Under the pieces are notes generated by a model. The model worked only from the letters and a program-made list of their open reading frames with translations. It was not told where the DNA came from and made no database searches. Below are positions 39,950 through 49,600 of a stretch of 64,000 bases of DNA, in pieces. The position numbers and the translations under genes were made by a program. Numbering within the stretch: position 1 is the first letter of the stretch; every line of letters begins with the position of its first letter. The stretch comes from Porphyromonadaceae bacterium (GTDB lineage: Bacteria; Bacteroidota; Bacteroidia; Bacteroidales; Dysgonomonadaceae), in the NCBI GenBank assembly GCA_022840285.1, contig JALHIE010000010.1:33840-97839 (forward strand). The letters are read 5' to 3'.

Positions 39950-41137
39950 ATGCAAAGAATTGTAATCAAAAACGGTAAGTTTATCTTTCCAGAAAGCGTG
40001 AGAGAAAGAATTGTTGTGGTTTGTGAGGAGGGAATTATTAAGGAAATAGTAGAGGAGGATCTTTTTTTACCTGTTGAAAATGATTATCTAATTGATGCGA
40101 AAGGGAAATATGTTGCTCCCGGATTTATAGATATTCACACTCATGGCGGGGGAGGACATGACTTTATGGACGGAACGGTGGATGCATACCTGGGAGCAGC
40201 GGAAACACATGCCAGGTACGGAACCACAGCCTTGCTGCCTACTACTTTGACAAGCACGTTTGACGAACTTGTCAACACGTTTGCCGTGTTTAAGGAAGCC
40301 GCTAAACGGAATACGAAAGGTGCCAAATTTCTTGGTCTGCATTTAGAAGGTCCCTATTTTGCCTACAATCAACGGGGTGCACAGGATCCCAAATACCTTA
40401 GAAACCCCGAACCGGAAGAGTACAATAAGATTTTATCCGGATCGGACGATATTGTACGGTGGAGCCTGGCGCCCGAACTGCCCGGTGCACTCGATTTTGG
40501 AAAGGTGTTGACCTCAAAAAATATCCTCACTTCCATAGCACATAGCGACGCCATTTACGAGGAGGTATTGGATGCCTTTAACGCAGGATTCACCCACGTA
40601 ACCCACCTCTATTCGGCCATGTCGTCCGTTACTCGCAGGAATGCGTTCCGTTACGCAGGAGTCCTGGAAGCAGCATACCTGATTGATGATATGACGGTGG
40701 AAATCATAGCCGACGGGGTGCATTTGCCCAAACCTCTTCTACAGTTCGTATATAAGTTTAAAGGTCCCGAAAAGACAGCGTTATGTACCGACTCCATGCG
40801 TGGGGCGGGAATACCGGACGGTGAATCCATCCTGGGAAGCCTGGAAAAAGGACAAAGGGTAATCATCGAAGACGGTGTGGCCAAGTTGCCGGACCGCACA
40901 GCTTTTGCAGGAAGTGTAGCAACAACAGATCGACTGGTGAGAACAATGGTTGAAGTAGCGGAAGTACCGTTGTTAGAAGCGGTGAAAATGATGACGCTGA
41001 CTCCGGCCCGCATTATGCATATAGATCAACAGAAAGGATCTATCCAGAAAGGGAAAGATGCCGATTTAGTCGTTTTTGATGATAAAATACATGTTTCATA
41101 CACAATCTTAGAAGGAAATGTCATATACGGTAACTAA
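39950..41137 (+). CDS. nagA: N-acetylglucosamine-6-phosphate deacetylase
   Basis: The 395-residue amidohydrolase-fold protein has the metal motif PGFIDIHTHGGGGHDFMDG, LGLHLEGPYFAYNQRGAQDP, HLYSAMSSVTRRN and the catalytic Asp in ALCTDSMRGAGIPDG. It deacetylates GlcNAc-6-phosphate in the cytoplasm, giving GlcN-6-phosphate for NagB. Its 3' end overlaps nagB by 20 bases, implying translational coupling. It follows the transporter gene by 35 bases. Confidence 0.92.
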   Translation: MQRIVIKNGKFIFPESVRERIVVVCEEGIIKEIVEEDLFLPVENDYLIDAKGKYVAPGFIDIHTHGGGGHDFMDGTVDAYLGAAETHARYGTTALLPTTLTSTFDELVNTFAVFKEAAKRNTKGAKFLGLHLEGPYFAYNQRGAQDPKYLRNPEPEEYNKILSGSDDIVRWSLAPELPGALDFGKVLTSKNILTSIAHSDAIYEEVLDAFNAGFTHVTHLYSAMSSVTRRNAFRYAGVLEAAYLIDDMTVEIIADGVHLPKPLLQFVYKFKGPEKTALCTDSMRGAGIPDGESILGSLEKGQRVIIEDGVAKLPDRTAFAGSVATTDRLVRTMVEVAEVPLLEAVKMMTLTPARIMHIDQQKGSIQKGKDADLVVFDDKIHVSYTILEGNVIYGN

Positions 41138-41930
41138 CACTGGTGTGATTACATTCACGCAAGAAATGCTGGAAGTGAAAATCTTCCAGACAAGAGAAGA
41201 GATGGGTAAAGAGGCAGCCATCGATGTTTCTGAAACCATTCAACAACTTCTCGGAGGGAAAGATGAAATCAATATGATCTTTGCAGCCGCCCCCTCGCAA
41301 AGCGATTTTATAAAGGAATTAATAGCTGATAGACGGATTTCGTGGGAGAAGATCAATGCTTTTCACATGGATGAGTATATCGGGCTGGAAAAGGATGCAC
41401 CCCAAGGGTTTGGTAATTTCCTGAGGAAACGGATTTTCGAGAAAGTCCCTTTTAAAAGTGTGCATTATATAAATGGCCAGGCGGAAGATATTTCTGCCGA
41501 ATGCATGAGGTACGCCGGTTTGCTGGAACGGTATCCGGTCGATATCGTTTGTTTGGGAATCGGAGAGAACGGGCATATCGCTTTTAACGATCCCTCAGTG
41601 GCTGATTTTAACGATCCGAGTGCGGTGAAAGTGGTAGAACTGGAAATGGCTTGCAGGCAACAACAGGTGAATGAAAAACTTTTTTCCGGGATCGACCGGG
41701 TTCCTACCCATGCCATTACCGTAACCATTCCGGCATTGCTCAGGGCGAAGTACATGTTTTGTATGGTACCCGCCGGAAACAAAGCCAAGGCTGTTTATCA
41801 TACCCTGAACAAGGACATCACTGAAGAGTGTCCCGCCACGATTTTAAGAACTAAAAAGGGCGCTGTATTGTATTTGGACAAAGAGAGTTCTTCTTTATTG
41901 GAGAAAAAGAACCATACCGAAGTAAAATGA
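41118..41930 (+). CDS. nagB: Glucosamine-6-phosphate deaminase family protein
   Basis: The 270-residue protein has the NagB/SugIsomerase fold: AAAPSQSDFIKELI phosphate-loop region, NAFHMDEYIGL with the base Asp, and CLGIGENGHIAFNDP. Relative to Escherichia coli NagB (GVGNDGHIAFNEP) the Asp141 position is Asn and the Glu148 position is Asp, a pattern seen in a divergent NagB-like subgroup. His143 is kept. It should convert GlcN-6-phosphate to fructose-6-phosphate and ammonia, though the substitutions leave the exact substrate open. It overlaps nagA by 20 bases. Confidence 0.85.
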   Translation: MSYTVTNTGVITFTQEMLEVKIFQTREEMGKEAAIDVSETIQQLLGGKDEINMIFAAAPSQSDFIKELIADRRISWEKINAFHMDEYIGLEKDAPQGFGNFLRKRIFEKVPFKSVHYINGQAEDISAECMRYAGLLERYPVDIVCLGIGENGHIAFNDPSVADFNDPSAVKVVELEMACRQQQVNEKLFSGIDRVPTHAITVTIPALLRAKYMFCMVPAGNKAKAVYHTLNKDITEECPATILRTKKGAVLYLDKESSSLLEKKNHTEVK

Positions 41931-41965
41931 AATTTATCTGCTTTAAAACATCAAAAAAATAAATT

Positions 41966-42964
41966 ATGAGACTTATCTTTTCAATATTAACAATTCTGGC
42001 CTGTCTCCTGTTTCAGGCTCAAGCACAAATAAAAATCGGTATCATCGGTTTAGACACATCCCATTCCATCGCTTTTACAAAGTTTTTGAATGGAGAAGAT
42101 AAAAAAGAAGAATTCAAGGATTTTAAAATTATTGCCGCCTATCCCTACGGTTCAAAAACCATCAAATCGAGTTTTGACCGTATACCCGGTTATATTGAAC
42201 AAGTAAAGGGGATGGGAGTAGAAATTGTTCCTTCCATAGCTGAACTTTTAAAGAAAGTGGACTATGTAATGCTGGAGACAAATGATGGAAACCTCCATCT
42301 GGAACAGGCATACGAGGTTTTCAAAGCCGGAAAGCCCATGTTTATCGACAAACCGCTGGGAGCAACGTTGGCGCAATCGATAGCGATCTACCAACTGGCC
42401 AGAGACTATAATGTCCCTATTTTCTCTTCTTCAGCATTGCGGTATGTTCCACAAAATCAAAAGTTACGTAAAGGGGAATTCGGAAAGGTTTTAGGAGCGG
42501 ATTGCTACTCACCCGCAAGTCGGGAGAAAACACATCCCGATTTTGGATGGTACGGCATCCATGGGGTAGAAACTCTCTTCACCATCATGGGAACCGGATG
42601 TGTCTCTGTAAACCGTATGTCAGCCGAAGGTACCGATGTGGTGGTTGGATTGTGGGACGACGGACGGATAGGAACGTTCAGAGGCCTCCGTACCGGTAAG
42701 AGTAATTATGGAGGAACAGCTTTCACGGACAAAAGCATAGAACCTGTCGGCTCCTATCAAGGATACGAGGTGCTCCTGACAGAAATACTGAATTTCTTTA
42801 AAACCCGTGTTGCTCCCGTTTCTGAGGAAGAGACGCTGGAGATTTTTACTTTCATGGAAGCTTCCAATATGAGCAAGCGCAATGAGGGGAAAATCATCCT
42901 GATGGAGGATGTGTATCGCGAAGGTATGGTGGAAGCCAGAAAAATGCTTTCGGATTTAAAGTGA
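41966..42964 (+). CDS. Exported Gfo/Idh/MocA family oxidoreductase (Sec signal)
   Basis: The 332-residue protein has a Sec signal peptide (cleavage expected after LLFQAQA, about residue 20) and then IKIGIIGLDTSHSIAFTKFL, the Rossmann start. The catalytic Lys motif is FIDKPLG, with ESD/EKP replaced by IDKP. The C-terminal domain contains HGVETLFTIMGTGC, in the position of the usual active-site His. Unlike the later members it has no Tat motif, so it would be exported unfolded and lacking cofactor. Substrate is unknown; context suggests an oxidised glycoside or amino sugar. Confidence 0.85.
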   Translation: MRLIFSILTILACLLFQAQAQIKIGIIGLDTSHSIAFTKFLNGEDKKEEFKDFKIIAAYPYGSKTIKSSFDRIPGYIEQVKGMGVEIVPSIAELLKKVDYVMLETNDGNLHLEQAYEVFKAGKPMFIDKPLGATLAQSIAIYQLARDYNVPIFSSSALRYVPQNQKLRKGEFGKVLGADCYSPASREKTHPDFGWYGIHGVETLFTIMGTGCVSVNRMSAEGTDVVVGLWDDGRIGTFRGLRTGKSNYGGTAFTDKSIEPVGSYQGYEVLLTEILNFFKTRVAPVSEEETLEIFTFMEASNMSKRNEGKIILMEDVYREGMVEARKMLSDLK

Positions 42965-42971
42965 ACGTGGT

Positions 42972-44396
42972 ATGAAAAATCATTGGATGGCCTGCATCGT
43001 CAGCTTTCTATTTCTATCCTGTATGCAACAGAGTAAAAAAGAGATCGATAATACCGCGGTATTTACCGGTAAAGCAGGTGAAATAAAACTGATTGTCCTG
43101 GCACCGGGCCATTTTCATGCCAACCTGCTACAGAAAAATGCCATACCGCAAGTAAATGATTCGGTACACGTCTATGCCGTTTCTCCTGATGATGCCGGGT
43201 TAATCCAATATCTTTCAGCCATTGAATCATTCAACAACAGGATAGAGGATCCTACGAGCTGGCGGGAGGCCGTGCATGCAGGCGACGACTTTGTGGACAA
43301 GATGGTAGCTGAAAAAAAAGGCAACGTCGTGGTGCTTGCCGGTAACAATAAAAAGAAGACCGGATATATTCTCCGTGCGGTGGAAGCAGGACTGAATGTA
43401 TTGTCCGACAAGCCGATGGCTATCAACCGGGAGGATTTCCTTTTACTGGAAACAGCATACAGGAATGCTGAGTTAAAAGGAGTACAACTGTACGATATGA
43501 TGACGGAACGTTTCGACGTGCTGAACATCATCGAAAAAGAGTTGGTAAACAACCTCGATTTCTTCGGCGAACTAAAAAAGGGGACACCGGAAGATCCGGC
43601 TATCTACATGGAAAGTGTGCACCATTTCTACAAAGAGGTGTTGGGCGCCCCGTTAATTCGTCCGGCCTGGTATTACGATGTGGAACAACAGGGGGAGGGT
43701 ATTGCCGATGTCACTACACACCTGATTGATTTGTTGTTCTGGAAATTTTTTTCGAAACAACCTGTCGATTATACCCGGGAGATCGGAAATATCTCATCTA
43801 CCCATTGGCCAACCGATATCTCTCAGCAACAGTTCATGCAGTCTACCGGAGAATCATCATTTCCTGATTATCTTCATAAATACCTTGATGATTCAACGTT
43901 GAAAGTCTATGCCAATGGAACTGTCAACTTCGAGGTGAGAAACCACAACGTGGGTTTACAAGTTATGTGGAACTATCAGGCGCCTGAGGGTGGGGGCGAC
44001 ACATTTATCTCTACGTTGAAAGGTACAAAAGCTGTTTTGAAAACTGTTCAGGATAAGGAACGAAACTTCGTGAAGCAGTTGTATGCACAGAAAGCTGAAA
44101 GCGTTGGTGAAAAAGAGTTTGCAGAAAATATCCAAAAGGCAGTAGAAAAAATACAAACAAGATATCCCTTTGTCTCCGCTTCTCCTACATCCAGTAGCGG
44201 TGAGTATCTTATCCATATTCCGGTCGAAAACAGAGAGGGACATGACTCGCATTTCAGGTATGTTGCCGAACGTTTCTTTAAACACCTGGTTAATTGCGAT
44301 ATGCCCGGGTGGGAAATAGCAAATACGCTGGCAAAATATTATATTACAACCAAAGCGGTAGAGGTTGCAACGGAACGGAAAATCAACAACGATTAA
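42972..44396 (+). CDS. Gfo/Idh-type lipoprotein with 'putative oxidoreductase C-terminal' domain
   Basis: The 474-residue protein has a lipoprotein signal (LFLSC, Cys17). The N-terminal half is a divergent Rossmann domain (KLIVLAPGHFHANLLQKN, then VVLAGNNKKKTGYILRAVEAGLNVLSDKPMAI with the Lys-Pro motif). The C-terminal half matches the domain found in Bacteroidetes oxidoreductase-like lipoproteins (GEGIADVTTHLIDLLFWKFF). The family is uncharacterised. It starts seven bases after the preceding gene and four bases before the next Gfo/Idh gene, so it is part of the operon. Confidence 0.82.
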   Translation: MKNHWMACIVSFLFLSCMQQSKKEIDNTAVFTGKAGEIKLIVLAPGHFHANLLQKNAIPQVNDSVHVYAVSPDDAGLIQYLSAIESFNNRIEDPTSWREAVHAGDDFVDKMVAEKKGNVVVLAGNNKKKTGYILRAVEAGLNVLSDKPMAINREDFLLLETAYRNAELKGVQLYDMMTERFDVLNIIEKELVNNLDFFGELKKGTPEDPAIYMESVHHFYKEVLGAPLIRPAWYYDVEQQGEGIADVTTHLIDLLFWKFFSKQPVDYTREIGNISSTHWPTDISQQQFMQSTGESSFPDYLHKYLDDSTLKVYANGTVNFEVRNHNVGLQVMWNYQAPEGGGDTFISTLKGTKAVLKTVQDKERNFVKQLYAQKAESVGEKEFAENIQKAVEKIQTRYPFVSASPTSSSGEYLIHIPVENREGHDSHFRYVAERFFKHLVNCDMPGWEIANTLAKYYITTKAVEVATERKINND

Positions 44397-44399
44397 CGA

Positions 44400-45755
44400 A
44401 TGAGCAAGATGAATACAAGAAGACAATTTATTAAAAAAATAGCGGTGGGTACCTCCGTTCTCTCGCTTGGTGGTGTTTTGCCAGGCTTTAGTGCCTCGAG
44501 CTACAGAAATATTATTGGATCGAATGAGCGTATCCGCATCGCCGGGATTGGTGTGAATTCCAGAGGTAATGCATTGGCGAGAGGATTTGCCAATGAAAAG
44601 AACAAGGGATGTATCGTGACCGATTTATGTGATGTCGATTCACGCGCCACGGAAAAATGCATCAAAACCGTTCAGGAAGTGGCCGGCAACAAGGTCCGGG
44701 GACACGGAGACATTCGAAGAATGTTGGAGTCAGACAATTTTGATGCCGTCTTTATTGCTACTCCTGATCATTGGCATGCTCCGGCAGCTGTTATGGCAAT
44801 GAAAGCAGGCAAACATGTGTACTTGGAGAAGCCGACAAGTCACAACCCCGGAGAGAACCAGGTCCTGATTGAAACTGAAAAAAAATACGGCAAGATCGTC
44901 CAGGTTGGCAATCAACGACGCTCCTGGCCTAACGTAGCACACGCGATTAAAGAGTTACACGACGGAATCATCGGTGATATTCATTACGGAAGAAGCTGGT
45001 ATTTCAACAAGCGTCCATCAATGGGCATCGGAAAAAGCACACCTGTTCCCGGCTGGCTGAACTGGGAACTTTGGCAAGGACCTGCGCCCAGGGTATCCTA
45101 TAAAGACAATGTTGTTCATTACGATTGGCACTGGGTGTGGCACTGGGGAACTGGTGAAGCTTTGAACAACGGCATGCATTTTGTGGATTTGCTGCGTTGG
45201 GGAATGCAATTAGGCTATCCTTCAAAAGTGACTTCTACCGGTGGAAGATATCATCATCAGGACGATTGGGAAACACCGGATACTCAATTGGTTAACTTCA
45301 GTTTTGTCAATGGAAAAACAATGACATGGGAAAGCCAAAGCTGCATCCGGTCAAGTATATCCGGTCATGGTAGCGGGGTGACTTTTTACGGGGATAAAGG
45401 GAGCCTGACTATTGGAGGAGGCAATGAATATCAGGTTTTCGACTTAGATAATAAATTAGTCAAACACGTAGATAGTAAATTGGTATTTGAAGAAGGTAAC
45501 TTGGTTAATCCGACACAAAGTCTTGATGCATACCATTTTCAAAACTTTTTCGACGCTATCCGGAAAGGGGCAAAACTAAACTCATCCCTGACAGAGGCAT
45601 GTTCCAGCACACAGCTGATGCAGTTGTCCAATATATCTCATAGAATAGGGAGAACATTAAATATCGATCACAGGAATGGTTCCATTCTAAACGATAAGGA
45701 GGCTTCAAAATTGTGGAAAAGAGAGTATGAAAAGGGATGGGAACTAGAAGCATGA
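44400..45755 (+). CDS. Tat-exported Gfo/Idh/MocA oxidoreductase
   Basis: The 451-residue protein has a twin-arginine signal (NTRRQFIKKIAVGTSVLSLGG) and the motifs IAGIGVNSRGNALARGF, FIATPDHWHAPAAVMAM and HVYLEKPTSHN, the last with the catalytic Lys of the EKP motif. The C-terminal barrel includes GEALNNGMHFVDLLRWG. Tat export implies that it folds with a bound nicotinamide cofactor before secretion, as in Zymomonas glucose-fructose oxidoreductase. It is closely related to the convergent gene at 51029-52372 (same signal, same ELWQGPAPRV and LNNxxASKLWxRxYxKGWE segments). Confidence 0.88.
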   Translation: MSKMNTRRQFIKKIAVGTSVLSLGGVLPGFSASSYRNIIGSNERIRIAGIGVNSRGNALARGFANEKNKGCIVTDLCDVDSRATEKCIKTVQEVAGNKVRGHGDIRRMLESDNFDAVFIATPDHWHAPAAVMAMKAGKHVYLEKPTSHNPGENQVLIETEKKYGKIVQVGNQRRSWPNVAHAIKELHDGIIGDIHYGRSWYFNKRPSMGIGKSTPVPGWLNWELWQGPAPRVSYKDNVVHYDWHWVWHWGTGEALNNGMHFVDLLRWGMQLGYPSKVTSTGGRYHHQDDWETPDTQLVNFSFVNGKTMTWESQSCIRSSISGHGSGVTFYGDKGSLTIGGGNEYQVFDLDNKLVKHVDSKLVFEEGNLVNPTQSLDAYHFQNFFDAIRKGAKLNSSLTEACSSTQLMQLSNISHRIGRTLNIDHRNGSILNDKEASKLWKREYEKGWELEA

Positions 45756-45761
45756 CAATTT

Positions 45762-46880
45762 ATGAATATCAATATCCCTACATCCGACAATGCCAGGCTG
45801 CGATCCATTGATGCGCTCAGGGGATTTGACATGTTCTGGATCATGGGTATTGGCAGTGTGATCCTTCAAGTGGCAGCCATTGAGGAAACACCTTTCTGGA
45901 CGGGATTGGCGGCACAGTTTGAGCACCCGTACTGGAATGGTTTTACTCTCTGGGACATGATTTTTCCGCTGTTCATGTTTTTATCCGGAATTTCGTCACC
46001 CTTTTCGGTAGATAAGCAATTAAAAAATGGTCGTTCCAAGAAGCAAATCCTGTGGAAAGTGATAAAGCGAGGACTTGTTCTCATCCTACTGGGAATTATT
46101 TATAATGCAAGGGGAATTGAGTTAAGGCCTCTGGCTGAATACCGATACGCAAGCGTGTTAGGCAAGATTGGGGTAAGCTATGTTTTTGCAAATATCATCT
46201 ATTTATATGCTAGACCTGGAGCACAAGTAATCTGGTATTGGGCACTTCTTGTTGGCTATTGGTTGCTGTTGAAGTTTACTTCCGCTCCAGGTTTTCCCCC
46301 AGGAAACCTTACTGAAGCTGGAAACTTCGCTTCTTATTTTGACCGTATCGTTTTACCGGGAAAGCTTTCACGTGACATTCACGATACGGTAGGGTTGCTT
46401 TGCACAATCACAGGTGTATCAACTACGCTTCTCGGAGTTATAACGGGGAATTTCCTGAAAAAACATCCAATAAGTCCGATTAGGAAAGTCTGTTGGTTCA
46501 CTATAACAGGCGCAGTGCTAATTTTACTTGGACTCCTTTGGAATTTGGATTTTCCGATAAATAAAAACTTGTGGTCCAGCTCGTTTACTGTGCTCACCGG
46601 AGGTATTAGCCTGCTTCTGTTCGCTCTTTTCTACTACATCATCGATGTCAGGGGATGCCATAAATGGTCTTTCTTTTTCCGGGTTATTGGGATGAATTCA
46701 ATTTTTATCTACGTCTCACCCGTCTTCATTAATTATTCCTATATGGCTAAGGCAGCACTTCGTTGGATAGGTCAGCTGACGGGTGCGTATGAAGTGCCGG
46801 TTATGGGAGCATGTACCGTATTTGTGTCATGGTTGGTGCTTTACTTCATGTACAAAAAAAATATTTTTATAAAGGTATGA
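45762..46880 (+). CDS. DUF5009 / HGSNAT-like membrane acyltransferase family protein (NagX-type)
   Basis: The 372-residue protein begins RLRSIDALRGFDMFWIMG, the conserved start of heparan-alpha-glucosaminide N-acetyltransferase-related (COG4299) proteins. It has about ten membrane helices and the FTLWDMIFPLFMFLSGISSPFS block. The family includes human HGSNAT and bacterial NagX, which is linked to GlcNAc utilisation. It may acetylate amino sugars across the inner membrane; the catalytic mechanism in bacteria is not settled. It sits six bases after the preceding oxidoreductase gene and four bases before the esterase-DUF1080 gene. Confidence 0.85.
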   Translation: MNINIPTSDNARLRSIDALRGFDMFWIMGIGSVILQVAAIEETPFWTGLAAQFEHPYWNGFTLWDMIFPLFMFLSGISSPFSVDKQLKNGRSKKQILWKVIKRGLVLILLGIIYNARGIELRPLAEYRYASVLGKIGVSYVFANIIYLYARPGAQVIWYWALLVGYWLLLKFTSAPGFPPGNLTEAGNFASYFDRIVLPGKLSRDIHDTVGLLCTITGVSTTLLGVITGNFLKKHPISPIRKVCWFTITGAVLILLGLLWNLDFPINKNLWSSSFTVLTGGISLLLFALFYYIIDVRGCHKWSFFFRVIGMNSIFIYVSPVFINYSYMAKAALRWIGQLTGAYEVPVMGACTVFVSWLVLYFMYKKNIFIKV

Positions 46881-46884
46881 CTTC

Positions 46885-48669
46885 ATGAAATACTTTTTCA
46901 AGTACATTTCATTGTTGCTTTGTGTGTTCGTAGTGGAACGCGTGGCGGGACAACCGCTCCATCCTGATTGCACAAACAGAATCAGCAACTGGGAGAAAAT
47001 TGCGCCCTACTTTGTTCCTCCTGTTGAATTTAAGGACCAATTTGGTGAATACCGTTCCCCCCTCAAGTTTTGCAGCGGAGAAACCGTTCAACATAAGAAA
47101 GATTGGATAGAACGACGAAAGGAAATTCGAAATTGCTGGATGGAAATGATGGGAGAATGGCCTCCTCTGCTTGAAAATCAGGAATTCGAAATAATAGGGA
47201 AAGAAAAAAGGGAAGATTTTACACAATTCAAGGTTCGTTTTTACTGGACTCCGAACGAACAGACCGAGGGATATTTGCTGGTGCCGGATAAGAAAGGCAA
47301 GAAACCGGCGGTGATTACAGTGTACTACGAACCGGAAACGGCTATAGGGATAGGGAGCAAACCCTACAGGGATTTCGCATATCAATTGACAAAAAGAGGA
47401 TTTGTCACGCTGTCGTTAGGTACAGCTGAAACCACAGGAAATAAAACCTATTCCATTTACTACCCGAGTAGGGAAGATGCAGGTATACAGCCTGTTTCAG
47501 CTCTCGCATACGCTGCCGCAAATGCGTTGGAGGCACTCAGCAAGGTGACAGATGTGGACCGGGACAGGATCGGAATCGTAGGACACTCATATGGCGGTAA
47601 GTGGGCAATGTTTGCATCGTGCCTGTACGATAAGTTTGCTGCCGCTGTATGGATTGATCCCGGAATTGTTTTTGACGAAACCAAGGGCTCGGCAGTTAAT
47701 TATTGGGAGCCTTGGTACCTGGGTTACTATGCCCCTCCCTGGGGGAATATATGGAATAAAAACGGGATGAATGCAAAAGGGTTGTATCCAATACTACGGA
47801 GTAAGGGACGTGATTTGCACGAGTTGCATGCCCTTATGGCTCCTCGTCCATTTCTTGTTTCCGGAGGATCGTCCGACCCTGTTGAACGCTGGATTGCACT
47901 GAACCATACTGTTGCTGTTAATAAATTGTTGGGTTACACTGACCGGGTTGCAATGAGTAACCGAGCGCAACATAGTCCTGATGTTCAATCGAATGAAACG
48001 GTATATTCATTTTTGGAGTGGTCCCTGGCAGAAAAAGGTCAGTGGCAACCTCTATTTAAGACCGCCCAAGATACTGTGAATTGGACAAGTATGCGTGAAG
48101 AAACCCCATTTCCCAATAAGGGCTGGATAGTGAAGAAAAAAGAACTGATCCTTCTACCAGCGCAAAAAGGAGGGGACATGGTATCCAAAAGAAAATATTC
48201 GGACTTTGAGTTGAAGCTTGAATTTAAAATGACGAAACTTGTCAATTCGGGAGTAAAATATTTTGTTCATCAAATGTTTAATAATGAAAACAAAAGAACG
48301 GAGTGGATTGGGTTCGAATACCAAATAATTGATGATTTTCACCGGGATGAAATAGGAGGTTTCAATGACGATAAAGGTTCTACGGCTGCCTTGTATTTGT
48401 TGTATGCACCAGATAAAAATAAAAAACTAAAACCATTAGGAGCTTGGAACTCATTAAGAATTAAAGTCCAAGGAAACAAAGTTGAGCATTGGTTGAACGG
48501 TGAGATGGTTGTGAGTGCAGATATTGATTCGGACGAATTTAAAGATCGGGTGCAAGCGACAAAATTTAAAAACTACGATGATTTCGGCAAAAAAAGGGAC
48601 GGACACATACTTTTGCAGGATCACGGTAGTCAAATACACTACAGAAACATAATGATCAAAGAATTATAG
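46885..48669 (+). CDS. Alpha/beta-hydrolase (esterase-like) fused to DUF1080 3-keto-glycoside hydrolase domain
   Basis: The 594-residue protein has a Sec signal (cleavage near AGQPL, about residue 22). Residues about 60-385 form an alpha/beta-hydrolase resembling acetyl-xylan or glucuronoyl esterases: nucleophile Ser235 in GHSYGGKWAMFA, likely acid Asp331 or Glu334 in SSDPVERW, and His363 in RAQHSPD. Residues about 411-594 are DUF1080 (FELKLEFKMTKLVNSGVKYF, WNSLRIKVQGNKVEHWLNG, GHILLQDHGSQIHYRNIMIKE). DUF1080 proteins cleave 3-keto-glycosides made by Gfo/Idh oxidases. The fusion would let one secreted protein deesterify and cleave a sugar; that combined role is inference. Confidence 0.85.
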   Translation: MKYFFKYISLLLCVFVVERVAGQPLHPDCTNRISNWEKIAPYFVPPVEFKDQFGEYRSPLKFCSGETVQHKKDWIERRKEIRNCWMEMMGEWPPLLENQEFEIIGKEKREDFTQFKVRFYWTPNEQTEGYLLVPDKKGKKPAVITVYYEPETAIGIGSKPYRDFAYQLTKRGFVTLSLGTAETTGNKTYSIYYPSREDAGIQPVSALAYAAANALEALSKVTDVDRDRIGIVGHSYGGKWAMFASCLYDKFAAAVWIDPGIVFDETKGSAVNYWEPWYLGYYAPPWGNIWNKNGMNAKGLYPILRSKGRDLHELHALMAPRPFLVSGGSSDPVERWIALNHTVAVNKLLGYTDRVAMSNRAQHSPDVQSNETVYSFLEWSLAEKGQWQPLFKTAQDTVNWTSMREETPFPNKGWIVKKKELILLPAQKGGDMVSKRKYSDFELKLEFKMTKLVNSGVKYFVHQMFNNENKRTEWIGFEYQIIDDFHRDEIGGFNDDKGSTAALYLLYAPDKNKKLKPLGAWNSLRIKVQGNKVEHWLNGEMVVSADIDSDEFKDRVQATKFKNYDDFGKKRDGHILLQDHGSQIHYRNIMIKEL

Positions 48670-48723
48670 GCAAACAATAAAAATTATCCAAAAAGATATT
48701 AACAAAAGAACAGTGACGGGAAT

Positions 48724-49593
48724 ATGAAAAAATATGTATTAATTTTTTGGGTGCTGGCCCTATTGGCTCCCATCAATACCTGGTCGCAGGATACAATCAA
48801 AGTGTTAGCGATCGGAAACAGTTTTTCAGTAGATGCGGTAGAAAACTATTTGCATGAATTGGGGCAGGCAGAAGGGGTCACCTTTATTATCGGCAATTTA
48901 TATATTGGAGGCTGCTCTTTAGAGAGACACTGGCTGAACGCACAAGGCAATAAGGCCGATTATTCATACCGTAAAATCAACAGAGCAGGGGAGAAAACCA
49001 CAATCATGAATGTTTCCCTGATACAAGGGATAACCGATGAGGAATGGGATTACATCAGTTTTCAGCAAAACAGTCCGAACTCGGGACTGCTTGACACCTA
49101 TTTCCCTTATCTGATCCAATTGACTGCTTATACCAAGGAACACTGCAAAAATTCGCAAGTCAAGTTTGTTTTCCACCAAACTTGGGCTTATGCCAATGAC
49201 TCGGATCACAAAGAATTTCCGAGATACAACAAGAATCAGAAACAGATGTACGAATCCATCATGAAAGCATCGAGTAGGGCCGCGATTAAAGCCGGGATTG
49301 AAACAATTATTCCTTCGGGAACAGCGATTCAAAACGGCAGATCCAGCTTTATAGGTGATCGTTTTTGCCGGGATGGATACCACCTGAACCTGGATATTGG
49401 TCGCTATACCGCTGCTTGTACGTGGTTTGAATCCCTAACCGGAAAATCGGTCGTGGGTAATTCTTTTGTACCGCATGCCGTTACTCCCTTAGAGGCTGTC
49501 ACTGTTCAACGTGCCGCTCATGAAGCGGTTTTAAAGCCGTTCAAGGTTACAACGATTAGGTTAGTAGACAATAAAACTTATTCCGATAACTGA
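48724..49593 (+). CDS. DUF4886 (SGNH/GDSL-like) exported protein
   Basis: The 289-residue protein has a Sec signal (cleavage near NTWSQ, about residue 21), then IKVLAIGNSFSVDAVENYL, a GNS-type block I with the candidate nucleophile Ser, and DGYHLNLDIGRYTAACTWF near the C-terminus, the DUF4886 match of the SGNH D-x-H block. SGNH family members remove acyl groups from carbohydrates. It lies 54 bases after the esterase-DUF1080 gene and eight bases before the next Gfo/Idh gene. Confidence 0.85.
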   Translation: MKKYVLIFWVLALLAPINTWSQDTIKVLAIGNSFSVDAVENYLHELGQAEGVTFIIGNLYIGGCSLERHWLNAQGNKADYSYRKINRAGEKTTIMNVSLIQGITDEEWDYISFQQNSPNSGLLDTYFPYLIQLTAYTKEHCKNSQVKFVFHQTWAYANDSDHKEFPRYNKNQKQMYESIMKASSRAAIKAGIETIIPSGTAIQNGRSSFIGDRFCRDGYHLNLDIGRYTAACTWFESLTGKSVVGNSFVPHAVTPLEAVTVQRAAHEAVLKPFKVTTIRLVDNKTYSDN

Positions 49594-49600
49594 GGTTTTT

